From Streptomyces sp. NBC_00249 (GTDB lineage: Bacteria; Actinomycetota; Actinomycetes; Streptomycetales; Streptomycetaceae): a DNA stretch of 64,000 bases. The notes beneath the pieces were generated by a model. That model was not told the DNA's origin. It ran no database searches and worked only from the letters and a program-made list of their open reading frames with translations. How positions within the stretch are numbered: the first letter of the stretch is position 1; every line of letters starts with the position of its first letter. Location: assembly GCF_026342355.1 (NCBI RefSeq), contig NZ_JAPEMV010000008.1, positions 416,315-480,314 on the forward strand, given 5' to 3'. A program made the position numbers and the translations under genes. Shown here piece after piece: positions 8,359-17,121 of the stretch.

Positions 8359-9216
8359 CTAGGCGCTCTTGAACTCCTGGCGCTGCCGCCCGAGGCCCTC
8401 GATCTCCACCTCGACCACGTCGCCGGCCCGCAGGAACGGCTTCGGCTCCGGCTGGCCCGCGGCCACACCGGCCGGCGTACCGGTGACGATGACGTCGCCC
8501 GGGTACAGGGTCATGAAGTGGCTCAGGTACCGGACGACCTCGCCGACCGGGAAGATCTGGTCCGAGGTGTGACCGTCCTGCTTGAGCTCCCCGTTGACCC
8601 ACAGCCGTACGTCGAGCACCTGCGGGTCCGGGACCTCGTCGGCCGTGACCAGCCAGGGGCCGAGCGGGGTGAAGGTCTCGCAGTTCTTGCCCTTGTCCCA
8701 GGTGCCGCCGCGCTCGGTCTGGAACGCGCGCTCCGTGACGTCGTTCGCCAGCAGGTAGCCGCCGACGTGCGCGAGGCCCTGCTCGGCGGAGTCCAGGTAG
8801 CGGGCGGTGGCGCCGATGACGACGCCGAGCTCGGCCTCCCAGTCGGTCTTCACGCTGCCGCGCGGGATCAGCACGGTGTCGTCGGGGCCGACCACGGTGT
8901 CCGGGGCCTTCATGAAGACGATCGGCTCCGGCGGAGCCTCCGCGCCGACCTCGGCCGCGTGCCCGTGGTAGTTCAGCCCGATGCCCACGATCTTGCCGAT
9001 CCGGCCGACCGGGGAGCCGACGCGCAGCCCTTCCGCGTCGAGCGCGGGAAGGTCACCGGCAGCCGCGGCCTCGCGTACCCGGGACAGCACGGAGTCGTCC
9101 GCGAGCAGGTCGCCGTCCACATCCGTGATCAGGCCGGACAGGTCCCGCAGGGTCCCGTCCTGGTCGAGCAGCGCGGGGCGCTCCGACCCGACGGGTCCGA
9201 CACGCAGCAGCTTCAT
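8359..9216 (-). CDS. fumarylacetoacetate hydrolase family protein
   Basis: The 285-aa protein shows the FAH C-terminal fold: KIVGIGLNYHGHAAEVG (about 65-80), FMKAPDTVVGPDD, an acidic metal-site region with DWEAELGVV, and the VTGTPAGV motif. Relatives hydrolyse or decarboxylate 2,4-dioxo acids, for example in L-fucose/L-rhamnose catabolism or catechol meta-cleavage. The ATG at 9216 is chosen because a GGGAG box lies 7 nt upstream; ATG 9222 would be too close to it. An inverted repeat lies upstream. The gene stands alone, so its pathway is not clear. Confidence 0.85.
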   Translation of the reverse strand: MKLLRVGPVGSERPALLDQDGTLRDLSGLITDVDGDLLADDSVLSRVREAAAAGDLPALDAEGLRVGSPVGRIGKIVGIGLNYHGHAAEVGAEAPPEPIVFMKAPDTVVGPDDTVLIPRGSVKTDWEAELGVVIGATARYLDSAEQGLAHVGGYLLANDVTERAFQTERGGTWDKGKNCETFTPLGPWLVTADEVPDPQVLDVRLWVNGELKQDGHTSDQIFPVGEVVRYLSHFMTLYPGDVIVTGTPAGVAAGQPEPKPFLRAGDVVEVEIEGLGRQRQEFKSA

Positions 9217-9291
9217 GGGCATTCTCCCGTGGTCGAGGGTGGTCGGCCCATGGGCATGCCCCGGGCCGGACGATGGGTTGCGGCCATCGGA

Positions 9292-9326
9292 GGATTGGTC
9301 GATCCTCCAAGATGTCCGACCAATCC
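9292..9326. promoter_or_regulatory. 10-bp inverted repeat upstream of FAH-family gene
   Basis: GGATTGGTCG and its exact complement CGACCAATCC are separated by 15 bp. TTGGT...ACCAA arms resemble sites of FCD-type GntR regulators. It lies 76 bp upstream of the FAH-family start and just beyond the yidC-like stop. Confidence 0.6.
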
Positions 9327-9338
9327 GCAAGACCCTGT

Positions 9339-10130
9339 TCACAGGCTGGAACGCTTCCCTCCGCCGACCCCGCGGACGGGAGCCTTTTCCGCTCCCACCC
9401 CGGCCGCCGCCGCGCGCTCCTTGCGGTGCTGGAGCCAGGCGCGCTCGGCCACCGACCAGGCCGTGGTGGTCAGCAGGTACAGCCCGGCGGCCAGCGGGAC
9501 CACGGCCGCGGTGATCAGCGTGCCGAACGACAGCAGGGGCAGTACGCCGCCCAGCTTGCGCATCGCCGCCTGCTGCTCGGGCGTCAGCGCGGGCGGTGCC
9601 CCCGCCCCGGCCCTGCCCCCGCGCCGCGCGTCCGCACCTGTCGCCTTCGCCGTCGCCTTCGCTGAAGCGCCCGCGAGCCCCGTCCCCGTCCCCGTCCCCG
9701 GCATCGGCGCGGCCGCGGCGGCCCGGCGGGCCCGTACCGCGCTCCACGCGGCGACCACCCCGATCGCCGCGAACAGCCCGAGGAACACCAGCCCCTGGGC
9801 CCCGAGCAGGCCGCCCTCCCCCAGCGCCCCGGTCCACCGGGCCCCGAGCGGGGCGGCGAACAGCCGGTGCCCGAGCAGCTCGTTGGCCGAGCCGCCGACC
9901 TCGGAGGAGGAGAACGCCTGGTACATCACGAAGAACACCGGCAGCTGGAGCAGCAGCGGCAGGCAGCCGGACACCGGGCTCGCCGCGCGGAACGCGGCAC
10001 GGCTCAGGGGATGCAGGGCGAGCCGTACGAGCACGGTGAACAGCACGATCGCGGCAGCGGTCGCGGACTCGGCCAGTACCGGTTCGAGAAGCCGGCCCAG
10101 CTCGGCAACAAGATGAGTGAAAACGGACAC
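9339..10130 (-). CDS. YidC/Oxa1-family membrane protein insertase paralogue
   Basis: The 263-aa product, from GTG 10130 behind GGAGGG, has five likely membrane segments. The first hydrophobic segment is followed by VRLALHPLSRAAFRAA, the basic loop typical of YidC. FVMYQAF and the C-terminal segment with PLAAGLYLLTTTAWSVAERAWLQ complete the fold. It should insert proteins into the cytoplasmic membrane. It is a non-core paralogue, since it is not near rpmH-rnpA, and lacks the large periplasmic domain. Confidence 0.85.
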   Translation of the reverse strand: MSVFTHLVAELGRLLEPVLAESATAAAIVLFTVLVRLALHPLSRAAFRAASPVSGCLPLLLQLPVFFVMYQAFSSSEVGGSANELLGHRLFAAPLGARWTGALGEGGLLGAQGLVFLGLFAAIGVVAAWSAVRARRAAAAAPMPGTGTGTGLAGASAKATAKATGADARRGGRAGAGAPPALTPEQQAAMRKLGGVLPLLSFGTLITAAVVPLAAGLYLLTTTAWSVAERAWLQHRKERAAAAGVGAEKAPVRGVGGGKRSSL

Positions 10131-10249
10131 GCGGGCCCTCCGGAGGGTCTCGTCGAACGTCGAAAAAGGTGCATTTCGGCGTGACGACCCGCGAGGGGCG
10201 ACAACAGTGAGCGGTGGGGATCGGCGAGATCGGGAACTACTGCGCGCCC

Positions 10250-10594
10250 CTACGCGGCCGTCAGGACGGGACGGCCGGGTGCCCTGGGCCGCGAACGGCC
10301 GGCGGCGTCGGGATCGCGCTGCGGCAGGAACGCCGTGCGCTTCTCGCGATCACGGATCGCGGTACGTATTCGGTGCGGCGGCACGGGCCGTACGAGGCAG
10401 GCGGCCAGGACGGCGGCACCCACGGCGACGGTCGCGGCGAGGGCGACCACGGCGGCGGCCAGGCCGTTCTCCCCGAGCATCAAACCGAAGAGCCCGCCCA
10501 GCACCAGCAGGGTGACGAGCAGCCGCGACGCCCGCGCGGAGGCGAAGAAGGACAGCACACGGCGCACACCGGAAGAACCGACCACACCCACCAC
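10250..10594 (-). CDS. small membrane protein (DUF6412-like)
   Basis: The 114-aa protein has two hydrophobic segments (about 22-42 and 46-68) and an Arg-rich C-terminal tail. It resembles the DUF6412 proteins commonly found beside YidC paralogues in Streptomyces. Function is unknown. GTG 10594 and GTG 10591 are adjacent possible starts. Confidence 0.6.
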   Translation of the reverse strand: MVGVVGSSGVRRVLSFFASARASRLLVTLLVLGGLFGLMLGENGLAAAVVALAATVAVGAAVLAACLVRPVPPHRIRTAIRDREKRTAFLPQRDPDAAGRSRPRAPGRPVLTAA

Positions 10595-10657
10595 CCCCTA
10601 CCCCTGCCCGGACGGCGACCCGAACTCCCCTACGAGAGCGGGTACTCACGATCGATA

Positions 10658-11551
10658 CTAACCGGACCCACCGACAACGGGCTTGAGCGTCCCCCACACC
10701 ACCAGGCGGTACTTGGAGGTGTACTCCGGCGTACAGGTGGTGAGGGTGATGTACGAGCCGGCCTCGCTGTACCCGTACTCCGGCTTCACCACGCTCCGCG
10801 GTACGGGCGCGATCACCCCGCTGTCCCGCTCGGTGGTCTCGGACAGCACCTTCCCGACGACGTACACGTAGCGGCGTCCGCGTACGTCCACGTACAGCTC
10901 GTCGCCCTCGCGCAGCCGGTTGATGTACCGGAAGGGCTCCCCGTGGGTGTTGCGGTGCCCGGCGAGCGCGAAGTTCCCCCGCGCCCCGGGCTGCGCGGTC
11001 CCGGGGTACTGCCCGGCGTACCCCTTGTCGAGGACGCTGCGCCTGTCGACCCCTTGCGCGACGGGCACGGCGAGCCCGAGCCGGGGCACGCGCAGCACGG
11101 CGTACGCCTCCTCGCGCGCGGGCGCCGTGGACCGCGGGACGGGCTGCGGCCCGGGCTTGGCGGACGTACGACCGGGCGCGGGCACACTCGAACCCCCCTC
11201 GACCGCCCCTGGAACCTCTTCGGGCCCGGGCCCGGGGTCGGCCGTGCCACCCCCCACCACAGGGCCGTCACCAGCACCGGAACCCGGATCGGAAACCGGA
11301 TCGGAAACCGGCTCAGGCACCGGCGGCGGCGCCCCCCACTCCCTCTCCAAGGCCTGGACCCTCTCCTGCGCGCCGGCGACGGCCTGCCGGTTGGTCCACC
11401 ACACCTGGTGCACCACCAGCAACGCGACCACCACACCCAGCGTCGTGATCAGCTCCGCGCCCGCCCACAGCACCCGCGCGAGCCCGTCCCGGCGCCCGCG
11501 CCGGGCGCCTCCCTGCACCACCACACGCACGTGATCCCGCACGGCCCGCAC
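10658..11551 (-). CDS. class E sortase
   Basis: The 297-aa product has an N-terminal membrane anchor (about 30-50), a Pro/Gly-rich linker, and a sortase domain. The catalytic His is in LAGHRNTHGEPF, the Cys in ITLTTCTPEYTSKYRLVVWG, and the Arg follows in SKYRL. Class E enzymes cleave LAxTG, which fits the LAHTG protein at 4729-5499. The GTG start at 11551 is 47 bp from the divergent SEC-C gene. It would attach surface proteins to peptidoglycan. Confidence 0.9.
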   Translation of the reverse strand: MRAVRDHVRVVVQGGARRGRRDGLARVLWAGAELITTLGVVVALLVVHQVWWTNRQAVAGAQERVQALEREWGAPPPVPEPVSDPVSDPGSGAGDGPVVGGGTADPGPGPEEVPGAVEGGSSVPAPGRTSAKPGPQPVPRSTAPAREEAYAVLRVPRLGLAVPVAQGVDRRSVLDKGYAGQYPGTAQPGARGNFALAGHRNTHGEPFRYINRLREGDELYVDVRGRRYVYVVGKVLSETTERDSGVIAPVPRSVVKPEYGYSEAGSYITLTTCTPEYTSKYRLVVWGTLKPVVGGSG

Positions 11552-11598
11552 CCTAAGTCCTCCCCCCTCAACTGACCAGCGGCAGTACGGTGTGAACC

Positions 11599-12615
11599 AT
11601 GCGCCCCGACACGCCTGCCGAGCACATCGCCGAAGCCGAGCGCCTCATCCGCACGGCGACCCGCTACCCCGAGGACCAGGAGCCATTGCTCCTCCAGGCC
11701 GCGGCCCACCTCGAACTGGCCGACGCACGCGAGCGGGCGAGCACCCTGTACGACCAGCTCCTCGCCGCCTCCCCCGCCGACCCGCACCTGATCAAGGCCC
11801 TCCAGGCCGCGAACCTGTGGGAGTACGGCCACGAGGCCGAGGCCCGCGCGCTGATCTCCGGCATCCGCGCCGCCGCCCCCACGGACCCGGCGCCCTGGGA
11901 GGTGATCGCGGAATCGCTGGAGTCCCACGACGAGTTGGAAGCCTCCCTCGAATGCTTCACCGAGGCCGCGACCCTCCTCACCTCGGAGGACACCCCGCTC
12001 ACCCAGGCCACCGCCGCGCTCCTGACGGGCCGGCACCGCGTACGCCGCCTCCTCGGACTCCCGCACGACGACTGGGACATGGTCGCGGACACCCGCCACA
12101 CGGGCCCGATCCCCCTCGACGAGCTCCACGACCCGAAGCGCATCTGGGCCCTGGGCTCCGACGACCCGGCGGAACTGCGCGCCGAGATCGCCCGGCTGCG
12201 CGCCGAACTGGGCGACCGCCGCGCCGCCCTCTCCCGGCCCTTCCCGGTGGCCATCCTGCACTGGCCCCAGCGCGAACTGGCCGAGCTGGTGACCAGCTAC
12301 CCCACCCTGGCCTCGGAATACCCCTCCCACGAGACCCACCTGGCCCGCATCGAGGCCTCCCTCCGCACCCTCGCCGCCTCGGGCACCACGAACCTCGGCA
12401 TCGTCACGGCGAGCGTCCCCTCCTACGAGGCCTTCGCGGCGTCGGAGAAAACCTCCCCGGCCTCCCCGTCCCTCCTGGCGGAATACGCCACCACCCTCGC
12501 CGCCCGAGGCAAAGCCACCCCCTGGCCCCCCACCCCCACAACCCCCTGCTGGTGCACCTCAGGCAAGCCCTACGCGGAGTGCCACGGCGACCCCTCCGGG
12601 GCGGTCCGCGGGTGA
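11599..12615 (+). CDS. TPR / SEC-C metal-binding domain protein
   Basis: The 338-aa product begins with alpha-helical TPR-like repeats (about 5-130), has a charged coiled section, and ends in a SEC-C zinc motif CWCTSGKPYAECHG (about 316-329), the CxCx8CH pattern found at the SecA C-terminus. Biochemical role is unknown. Its stop overlaps the GTG start of the NaeI-like gene (GTGA), so the two may be co-transcribed. Confidence 0.8.
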   Translation: MRPDTPAEHIAEAERLIRTATRYPEDQEPLLLQAAAHLELADARERASTLYDQLLAASPADPHLIKALQAANLWEYGHEAEARALISGIRAAAPTDPAPWEVIAESLESHDELEASLECFTEAATLLTSEDTPLTQATAALLTGRHRVRRLLGLPHDDWDMVADTRHTGPIPLDELHDPKRIWALGSDDPAELRAEIARLRAELGDRRAALSRPFPVAILHWPQRELAELVTSYPTLASEYPSHETHLARIEASLRTLAASGTTNLGIVTASVPSYEAFAASEKTSPASPSLLAEYATTLAARGKATPWPPTPTTPCWCTSGKPYAECHGDPSGAVRG

Positions 12616-13511
12616 GCAGGGGACGCCTCGTTCTGCATGAACCGGGGGAAATATGCTCGAACGCCGATGCGGACCAGCACATCCTGCGGACGCCTGCTGA
12701 GGACTCCGGGCTCCAGGCCGTCCTCGACGGCCTGCGCCCCTACGACGTCGCGGGGCTCTACACGGGAGCCATCGCCAATGCGATCGACTACGTCCTCGAC
12801 GGAGCCCGGACCGGACGGTACGACCTGCTGTCCCCCGACGTGCACCCTGGCGAGAAGGCCTCGGTGGGAGCCAAGCTGGAGTACGAGGTGCTCCGCTCCT
12901 TCAACCTCCCGAAAGAACCGCCGCTCGACACAGTGATCTCCGGCGTACCCGTCGACTTCAAGGCCACCGTCGGCGCGAACTGGGCGATCCCCGCAGAGGC
13001 GCAGTGCCAGCTCTGCATCTGCACGCAGATACAACTCGGCCGGAGCCGGCACCGGTCGTGGCTCGTGCGTGCTCACCGTTCCTGGCTCTACCGCGGGTCA
13101 GGCAACCGGGACGGGAAGCGGGGACTCGCCGTACACGCCCGCGAACACTGGAGCGTGCCCCTGTACGACTGGACCCCGCTGCCGGTCAACCCGCTGACGC
13201 TCCTCACTGCGGAGCAGGCCAGCCGGGTTCTTGCCAAGCGCCCGGGACAGGAACGCCGGTTCTCGATGATGTTCAATTATCTTGAGGGGCTCGTGGTCCC
13301 GCGCAGCGTGATCGCTACGGTCGGTGCGGGGCGTCACGATCCTCTGCGGCGAGCGCGCAACATCAGGAAGAGCCTTGCCCGCGACGGTCTGACACTGCTC
13401 TGCGGCAAGTTCCCCGAGCAGCGGGACCTCGCGGCAGCCCACAAGATCACGCTTGGGCCGGAGGACTGGATCGCCTTGCGGATGGAGGGAGACCAGGACC
13501 ATGCCGGATGA
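12612..13511 (+). CDS. NaeI-family type II restriction endonuclease
   Basis: The 299-aa product aligns with NaeI over its length. Catalytic residues are Glu90, Asp106, Asp115 and Lys117, with the same spacing as NaeI Glu70, Asp86, Asp95 and Lys97 (GVPVDFK). The DGARTGR and GNRDGKR blocks also match. The C-terminal DNA-binding half contains VVPRSVIATVGAG and ends near ITLGPEDW. NaeI cleaves GCCGGC and needs an effector site; the recognition site here is not known. GTG 12612 is chosen as the only sensible in-frame start. It overlaps the Vsr gene by 11 bp. Confidence 0.88.
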   Translation: MSRGRLVLHEPGEICSNADADQHILRTPAEDSGLQAVLDGLRPYDVAGLYTGAIANAIDYVLDGARTGRYDLLSPDVHPGEKASVGAKLEYEVLRSFNLPKEPPLDTVISGVPVDFKATVGANWAIPAEAQCQLCICTQIQLGRSRHRSWLVRAHRSWLYRGSGNRDGKRGLAVHAREHWSVPLYDWTPLPVNPLTLLTAEQASRVLAKRPGQERRFSMMFNYLEGLVVPRSVIATVGAGRHDPLRRARNIRKSLARDGLTLLCGKFPEQRDLAAAHKITLGPEDWIALRMEGDQDHAG

Positions 13512-13968
13512 GAGTTCCTGGCAGCCGCCCGAGGGTTCCTGGGCGTCCTCAGCGGCCCGTCGGCGCAACATGCAGGCGATCCGGAGCCGCGACACGAAGC
13601 CTGAGCTCGTCATCCGGCGCCTCGTGCACGCCAGGGGACTGCGCTACCGGATCGCGACGCGTCCCCTGCCCGGCTTGCGGCGAACGGCCGACCTGGTCTT
13701 CCGGCCAGCGAAGGTAGCGGTCTTCATCGACGGGTGCTACTGGCACGGATGCCCGGAGCATTACGTCTCCCCGAAAACCAACCCGGGCTACTGGTCCGAG
13801 AAGGTGGCCCGGAACATGGCCAGGGACCGGGATACTGACCGGCAGCTCGAAGAGGCCGGCTGGCTCGTGCTCCGGTTCTGGGAGCACGAGCCGTCAGACG
13901 TCTGCGCTGCCGCTGTCGCCGCCGCCGTCCAGGACCGCCGCGGCCACCCGCAGGCCCTGCGGGGCTAG
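13501..13968 (+). CDS. vsr: very short patch repair (Vsr) endonuclease
   Basis: The 155-aa protein has the Vsr core: RSRDTKPELVIRRLVHARGLRYRI, the acidic DLVF strand and the FIDGCYWHGCPEH zinc/catalytic block. RFWEHEP closes the fold. Vsr nicks at T:G mismatches that arise when 5-methylcytosine deaminates, so it normally accompanies a cytosine-5 methyltransferase. Its ATG lies inside the NaeI-like gene, and its stop overlaps the methyltransferase stop by a few bases in tail-to-tail orientation. Confidence 0.92.
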   Translation: MPDESSWQPPEGSWASSAARRRNMQAIRSRDTKPELVIRRLVHARGLRYRIATRPLPGLRRTADLVFRPAKVAVFIDGCYWHGCPEHYVSPKTNPGYWSEKVARNMARDRDTDRQLEEAGWLVLRFWEHEPSDVCAAAVAAAVQDRRGHPQALRG

Positions 13969-15170
13969 CGACCGCCCTCGGGACCGTTCTGCTGGGGCCG
14001 GGCGGCACGGAGCACCTTGGCGATGGCTTCTCCGACGGCATGCGCGACCGGCGGCGGGAAGGCGTTGCCCACCTGGCGGTACTGCGCGGTCTTGCCCGGG
14101 AGCCTTCCCTCGGACTTGTCTCCTTCGAAGTCCCATTCCGGGGGGAAGCCCTGGATGATCGCCGCCTGCGCGACGGTCAGCATGGGGCCCCTGTCCCGGA
14201 GCAGGTCCCGCTCCCAGCTGTCCTTCGCCACACAGTCGTCCAGGGAGTTGGCCACACCGAGCGCGTTGACTCCCAGCTCATTCCACGCGGCCTTCGCACG
14301 GCTGGGACCAAGGTCCGCCCCACCATGCTTCTTGGAGCCGCCGACCAGGGTGGGGGCGATGCCGGTCTTGTGACCAAGCCAGGCGTCAAGCTTGACCTGG
14401 GCCAGCCGGCCCAGGTCACCGCCCTTCTTGATCAACTGCTCGTACCGCTCTGTCATCGTCGGCTCAAGGGCCTTGCGCACCGTGACGGGCTCGGCGCAGG
14501 GCGTGGGCCACTGGAAATCCTGCCCGGCGAGCAGGTCTGCCTGGATGGCGACGAGGATGGCGCGGGGGCGCAGCTGCGGGACGCCGAAATCACTGGCTTC
14601 CAGGACCTTCCACCCGCACACCTTGTAGCCGGCACCCTTATGCGTTTCCAGCTCGCCGGTCACGGGATCCTTGGCTTCGCCGCCCTCCAGGCGCGCCCAA
14701 ACCCAGTCCCGGTAGTCCTGGAATTTTTCGTCCTTGATACCGCGAACGTTCTCGATCATGACGGCTTTGGGGCGAACGTCATCCACGAGTCGCAGCATCT
14801 GCGGGAAAAGGTCGCGCTCGTCGTCCTTCCCCAGCTGCTTGCCTGCATGGGAAAACGGAGGGCAGGGAACGCCTCCTGCGAGGAGGTCGATATCCCCATG
14901 CCTCAGCTCTCGCTTAAAATATGCAAAGGCCTTTTCCAGCTGGACCATCGGCTTGAAATCGTTGACATCGCCTTCAATGATGTCGCAGTGTTCCCGCTCG
15001 AAGTCCCAGCCTTCGCGGTGGGCGACGTTGCGTCGGAGCGTGGCCGCGGCGTGCGGGTCGATCTCGACGAGCGCGAGGTGACGGAAGCCAGCCTGGTGGA
15101 GGCCGATGGCCTGCCCTCCGGCGCCGGCGCAAATCTCAATCGAGGTCAGCGTGTGATCGCTGGCACCCAT
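13965..15170 (-). CDS. DNA cytosine-5 methyltransferase
   Basis: The 401-aa protein has motif I EICAGAGGQAIGLHQAGF (about 12-29), motif IV VPCPPFSHAG with catalytic Cys103, motif VI ENV (140-142), motif VIII PQLRPR and motif X GNAFPPPVAHAV. These mark a C5 methyltransferase. ATG 15170 is chosen because AGGAGG is 5 nt upstream. It is the presumed protective partner of the NaeI-like nuclease. A 35-nt inverted repeat ends five bases from the Shine-Dalgarno, suggesting regulated translation or autorepression. Confidence 0.93.
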   Translation of the reverse strand: MGASDHTLTSIEICAGAGGQAIGLHQAGFRHLALVEIDPHAAATLRRNVAHREGWDFEREHCDIIEGDVNDFKPMVQLEKAFAYFKRELRHGDIDLLAGGVPCPPFSHAGKQLGKDDERDLFPQMLRLVDDVRPKAVMIENVRGIKDEKFQDYRDWVWARLEGGEAKDPVTGELETHKGAGYKVCGWKVLEASDFGVPQLRPRAILVAIQADLLAGQDFQWPTPCAEPVTVRKALEPTMTERYEQLIKKGGDLGRLAQVKLDAWLGHKTGIAPTLVGGSKKHGGADLGPSRAKAAWNELGVNALGVANSLDDCVAKDSWERDLLRDRGPMLTVAQAAIIQGFPPEWDFEGDKSEGRLPGKTAQYRQVGNAFPPPVAHAVGEAIAKVLRAARPQQNGPEGGR

Positions 15171-15185
15171 CGAGTCCTCCTGATG

Positions 15186-15220
15186 TGGCAGATGCAGACA
15201 GGCAAGTGTCGCATCTGCCA
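15186..15220. promoter_or_regulatory. 35-nt inverted repeat abutting methyltransferase RBS
   Basis: TGGCAGATGC (15186-15195) and GCATCTGCCA (15211-15220) are perfect arms. Inside them GACA and TGTC also pair, leaving a six-base loop. It lies between the helicase stop and the methyltransferase ribosome binding site on the minus strand. It could be an operator, attenuator or mRNA hairpin. Confidence 0.75.
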
Positions 15221-15292
15221 CTGACACCCCGCGTCCACCGTGAGGCGGGCAGACGCACCGGCCCTCAGCCGGCCCGCCTGCCACCAGCCGCC

Positions 15293-17116
15293 TCAGCCGA
15301 CCCGAGCCGCCCCCACGTGCTCCAGCAGTGCACGCATATCGCCCTCGTCCATCCCGGCGGCCACCGGCCCTTCCTCCTGCAGATCGCCCAGCTGCCGCAC
15401 CGAAGGATCATCAAGAATGGCGCCCATGAACTCCAGCTTTTCCGCGAGGCGCAGGGCCACCACCTCGTCGATCGTCCCGGAGGAAGCGAGCACGGTGACA
15501 CGCGTCTCGGTATCCGGCGCCAGCCCGAGGCGGTGGATCCGGTCCAGGCTCTGCAGGAACCGCCCGGCCATGAAGTCCCGGTCTACATAAACCGCGTCAT
15601 GGCACTCGTGGTGAAGGCTGATTCCCTCCCCCAGCGTGGCCGGGTTGGAGATCAGCACGGAGCAGTCAGGATCTTCCCGGAAGCGCCGGATCTGCTCGTC
15701 ACGGTCTGCCGTACCCCCGTGGACCACAGCGGGCCGGAACACCCCGAGCAGCCGCTCCAGGCTGGTGATGTTCCTTACGAACGTCGACCACACCAGCGTC
15801 TTCCGGCCGGCATCGGCATTCCTGCGCACGATTTCACGGACTTCCCGGTACTTCGGCGGCATCTCAAGCTGCGGAAGTTTCTGGAGGAGCTGGAAGAGTG
15901 AATCCCCTTCGGGGATGTCCAGTGGCGGCACCTGAAAGTTAAGGGGCTCGTGCCGACTGCTTCCCTCTACCAGCAGGGCCGGACTCGTCGCGGCCATGAG
16001 GAGCCGGAGCATCGCCTTGCCCAAGGCATCGAAGTCGTCCCGCGACAGTTCGGCCCGCGCGGTGAACCGGCCGACCATGGCGTCGTAGATCTCCCGGTGG
16101 AGCCCTTCCAGAGGAACCGACCGGATAACCGGCTGGAATGGGGGCAGGCCCAGTTCCTTCTTGGTCGTGCGGGTGAAGAGTGGGCGGAGGACGGCGCTGG
16201 CGTGAGCGAGGTCGCCGCCGGCCACCGCCTGGGTCACCACACGGCGGCCATGGCCGGGCCAGACGAAGGAGAGCAGGTTCTCCAGGTCACGCGCCCCGTT
16301 CGGGGCCGGGGTACCGGTGAGGATGAGCCTGCGGCGGCTGAGCGGGCCCAGAGCCATGCAGGCGCTTCCGTACGTACCGTCGGAGCCCAGCTTCATCCGG
16401 TGGGCCTCGTCCAGGATCACCATGGAGGGGGCCGCCCTCAGCCAGCCCGCGAGACCCGTGAGGGAACGGTCCAGCCGTTCGTAGTTGACGACCAGGATCT
16501 CGGCATGCGGGTCCGGAGCCTTGCCCATGACCTTGGTCACCGGCGCCTCGTCGAAGCACTGCAGGCTCTCGGAGAGCCAGGACTCGTAGGCGGACTTCGG
16601 ACTCACGACGAGAAGCCTCCGGGCTTCGCCCCGCTCCTTCATGGCGGCGTAGACCGCGAGCCCGACCCGGGTCTTCCCCGCGCCCGGCACACTGAAGTTC
16701 GCCCCGTGGCGCATGGTGAGCAGCTGGGAGATGTCCCTGCGCTGGAACCCGGTCAGGTCCGCGCGCCAGCCCGTACCAAGGCTCTCCGGTACGGCGCTCG
16801 CGTCCGCCGTACCAGCGGCGTCCGGGCTGTGATCGAGGTGTTCCTCGGCCTGGTCCGCGTCCTCGAAAACGTCCCTGACGAGGGTGAGGAGGTCTTCCTC
16901 CCACTCGACGGAATCGGGCTGCGGCCAGTCCGACAGCACGTCCACGCCCGACAGGAAGGCGTCAAGCGGCACTTCCAGTGTCAGGAGACCGCGCTGGCCG
17001 CCCACGGGGAAACCGGCGGCCAGGTGGTTCAGGTCCGCGCCGAACGAGTCGGCGGCCCGGAGCACGGCCCGGGTCCGCGACACGTCGAAGCCGATCCGGA
17101 GGGACGGCTCAGCCAT
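15293..17116 (-). CDS. DEAH/SNF2-type superfamily 2 helicase
   Basis: The 607-aa product has Walker A PGAGKT (about 144-149), DEAH box VILDEAHRMK (about 234-241), motif III LTGTPAPNG, and a second RecA lobe with SNPATLGEGISLHHE and QSLDRIHRLG. The organisation is SNF2-like without an obvious nuclease domain. A start at GTG 17125 would give a GTGA overlap with the ParB-like stop; ATG 17116 is three codons downstream. It lies directly upstream of the cytosine methyltransferase. The role is inferred to be DNA translocation in a restriction or defence system. Confidence 0.88.
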   Translation of the reverse strand: MAEPSLRIGFDVSRTRAVLRAADSFGADLNHLAAGFPVGGQRGLLTLEVPLDAFLSGVDVLSDWPQPDSVEWEEDLLTLVRDVFEDADQAEEHLDHSPDAAGTADASAVPESLGTGWRADLTGFQRRDISQLLTMRHGANFSVPGAGKTRVGLAVYAAMKERGEARRLLVVSPKSAYESWLSESLQCFDEAPVTKVMGKAPDPHAEILVVNYERLDRSLTGLAGWLRAAPSMVILDEAHRMKLGSDGTYGSACMALGPLSRRRLILTGTPAPNGARDLENLLSFVWPGHGRRVVTQAVAGGDLAHASAVLRPLFTRTTKKELGLPPFQPVIRSVPLEGLHREIYDAMVGRFTARAELSRDDFDALGKAMLRLLMAATSPALLVEGSSRHEPLNFQVPPLDIPEGDSLFQLLQKLPQLEMPPKYREVREIVRRNADAGRKTLVWSTFVRNITSLERLLGVFRPAVVHGGTADRDEQIRRFREDPDCSVLISNPATLGEGISLHHECHDAVYVDRDFMAGRFLQSLDRIHRLGLAPDTETRVTVLASSGTIDEVVALRLAEKLEFMGAILDDPSVRQLGDLQEEGPVAAGMDEGDMRALLEHVGAARVG

Positions 17117-17121
17117 CCCGG

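Noticed and set aside
12637..12936. ATG-initiated frame near the NaeI-like start
   Set aside because: It is out of frame with the NaeI-like catalytic region and has no homology; GTG 12612 in frame is preferred.
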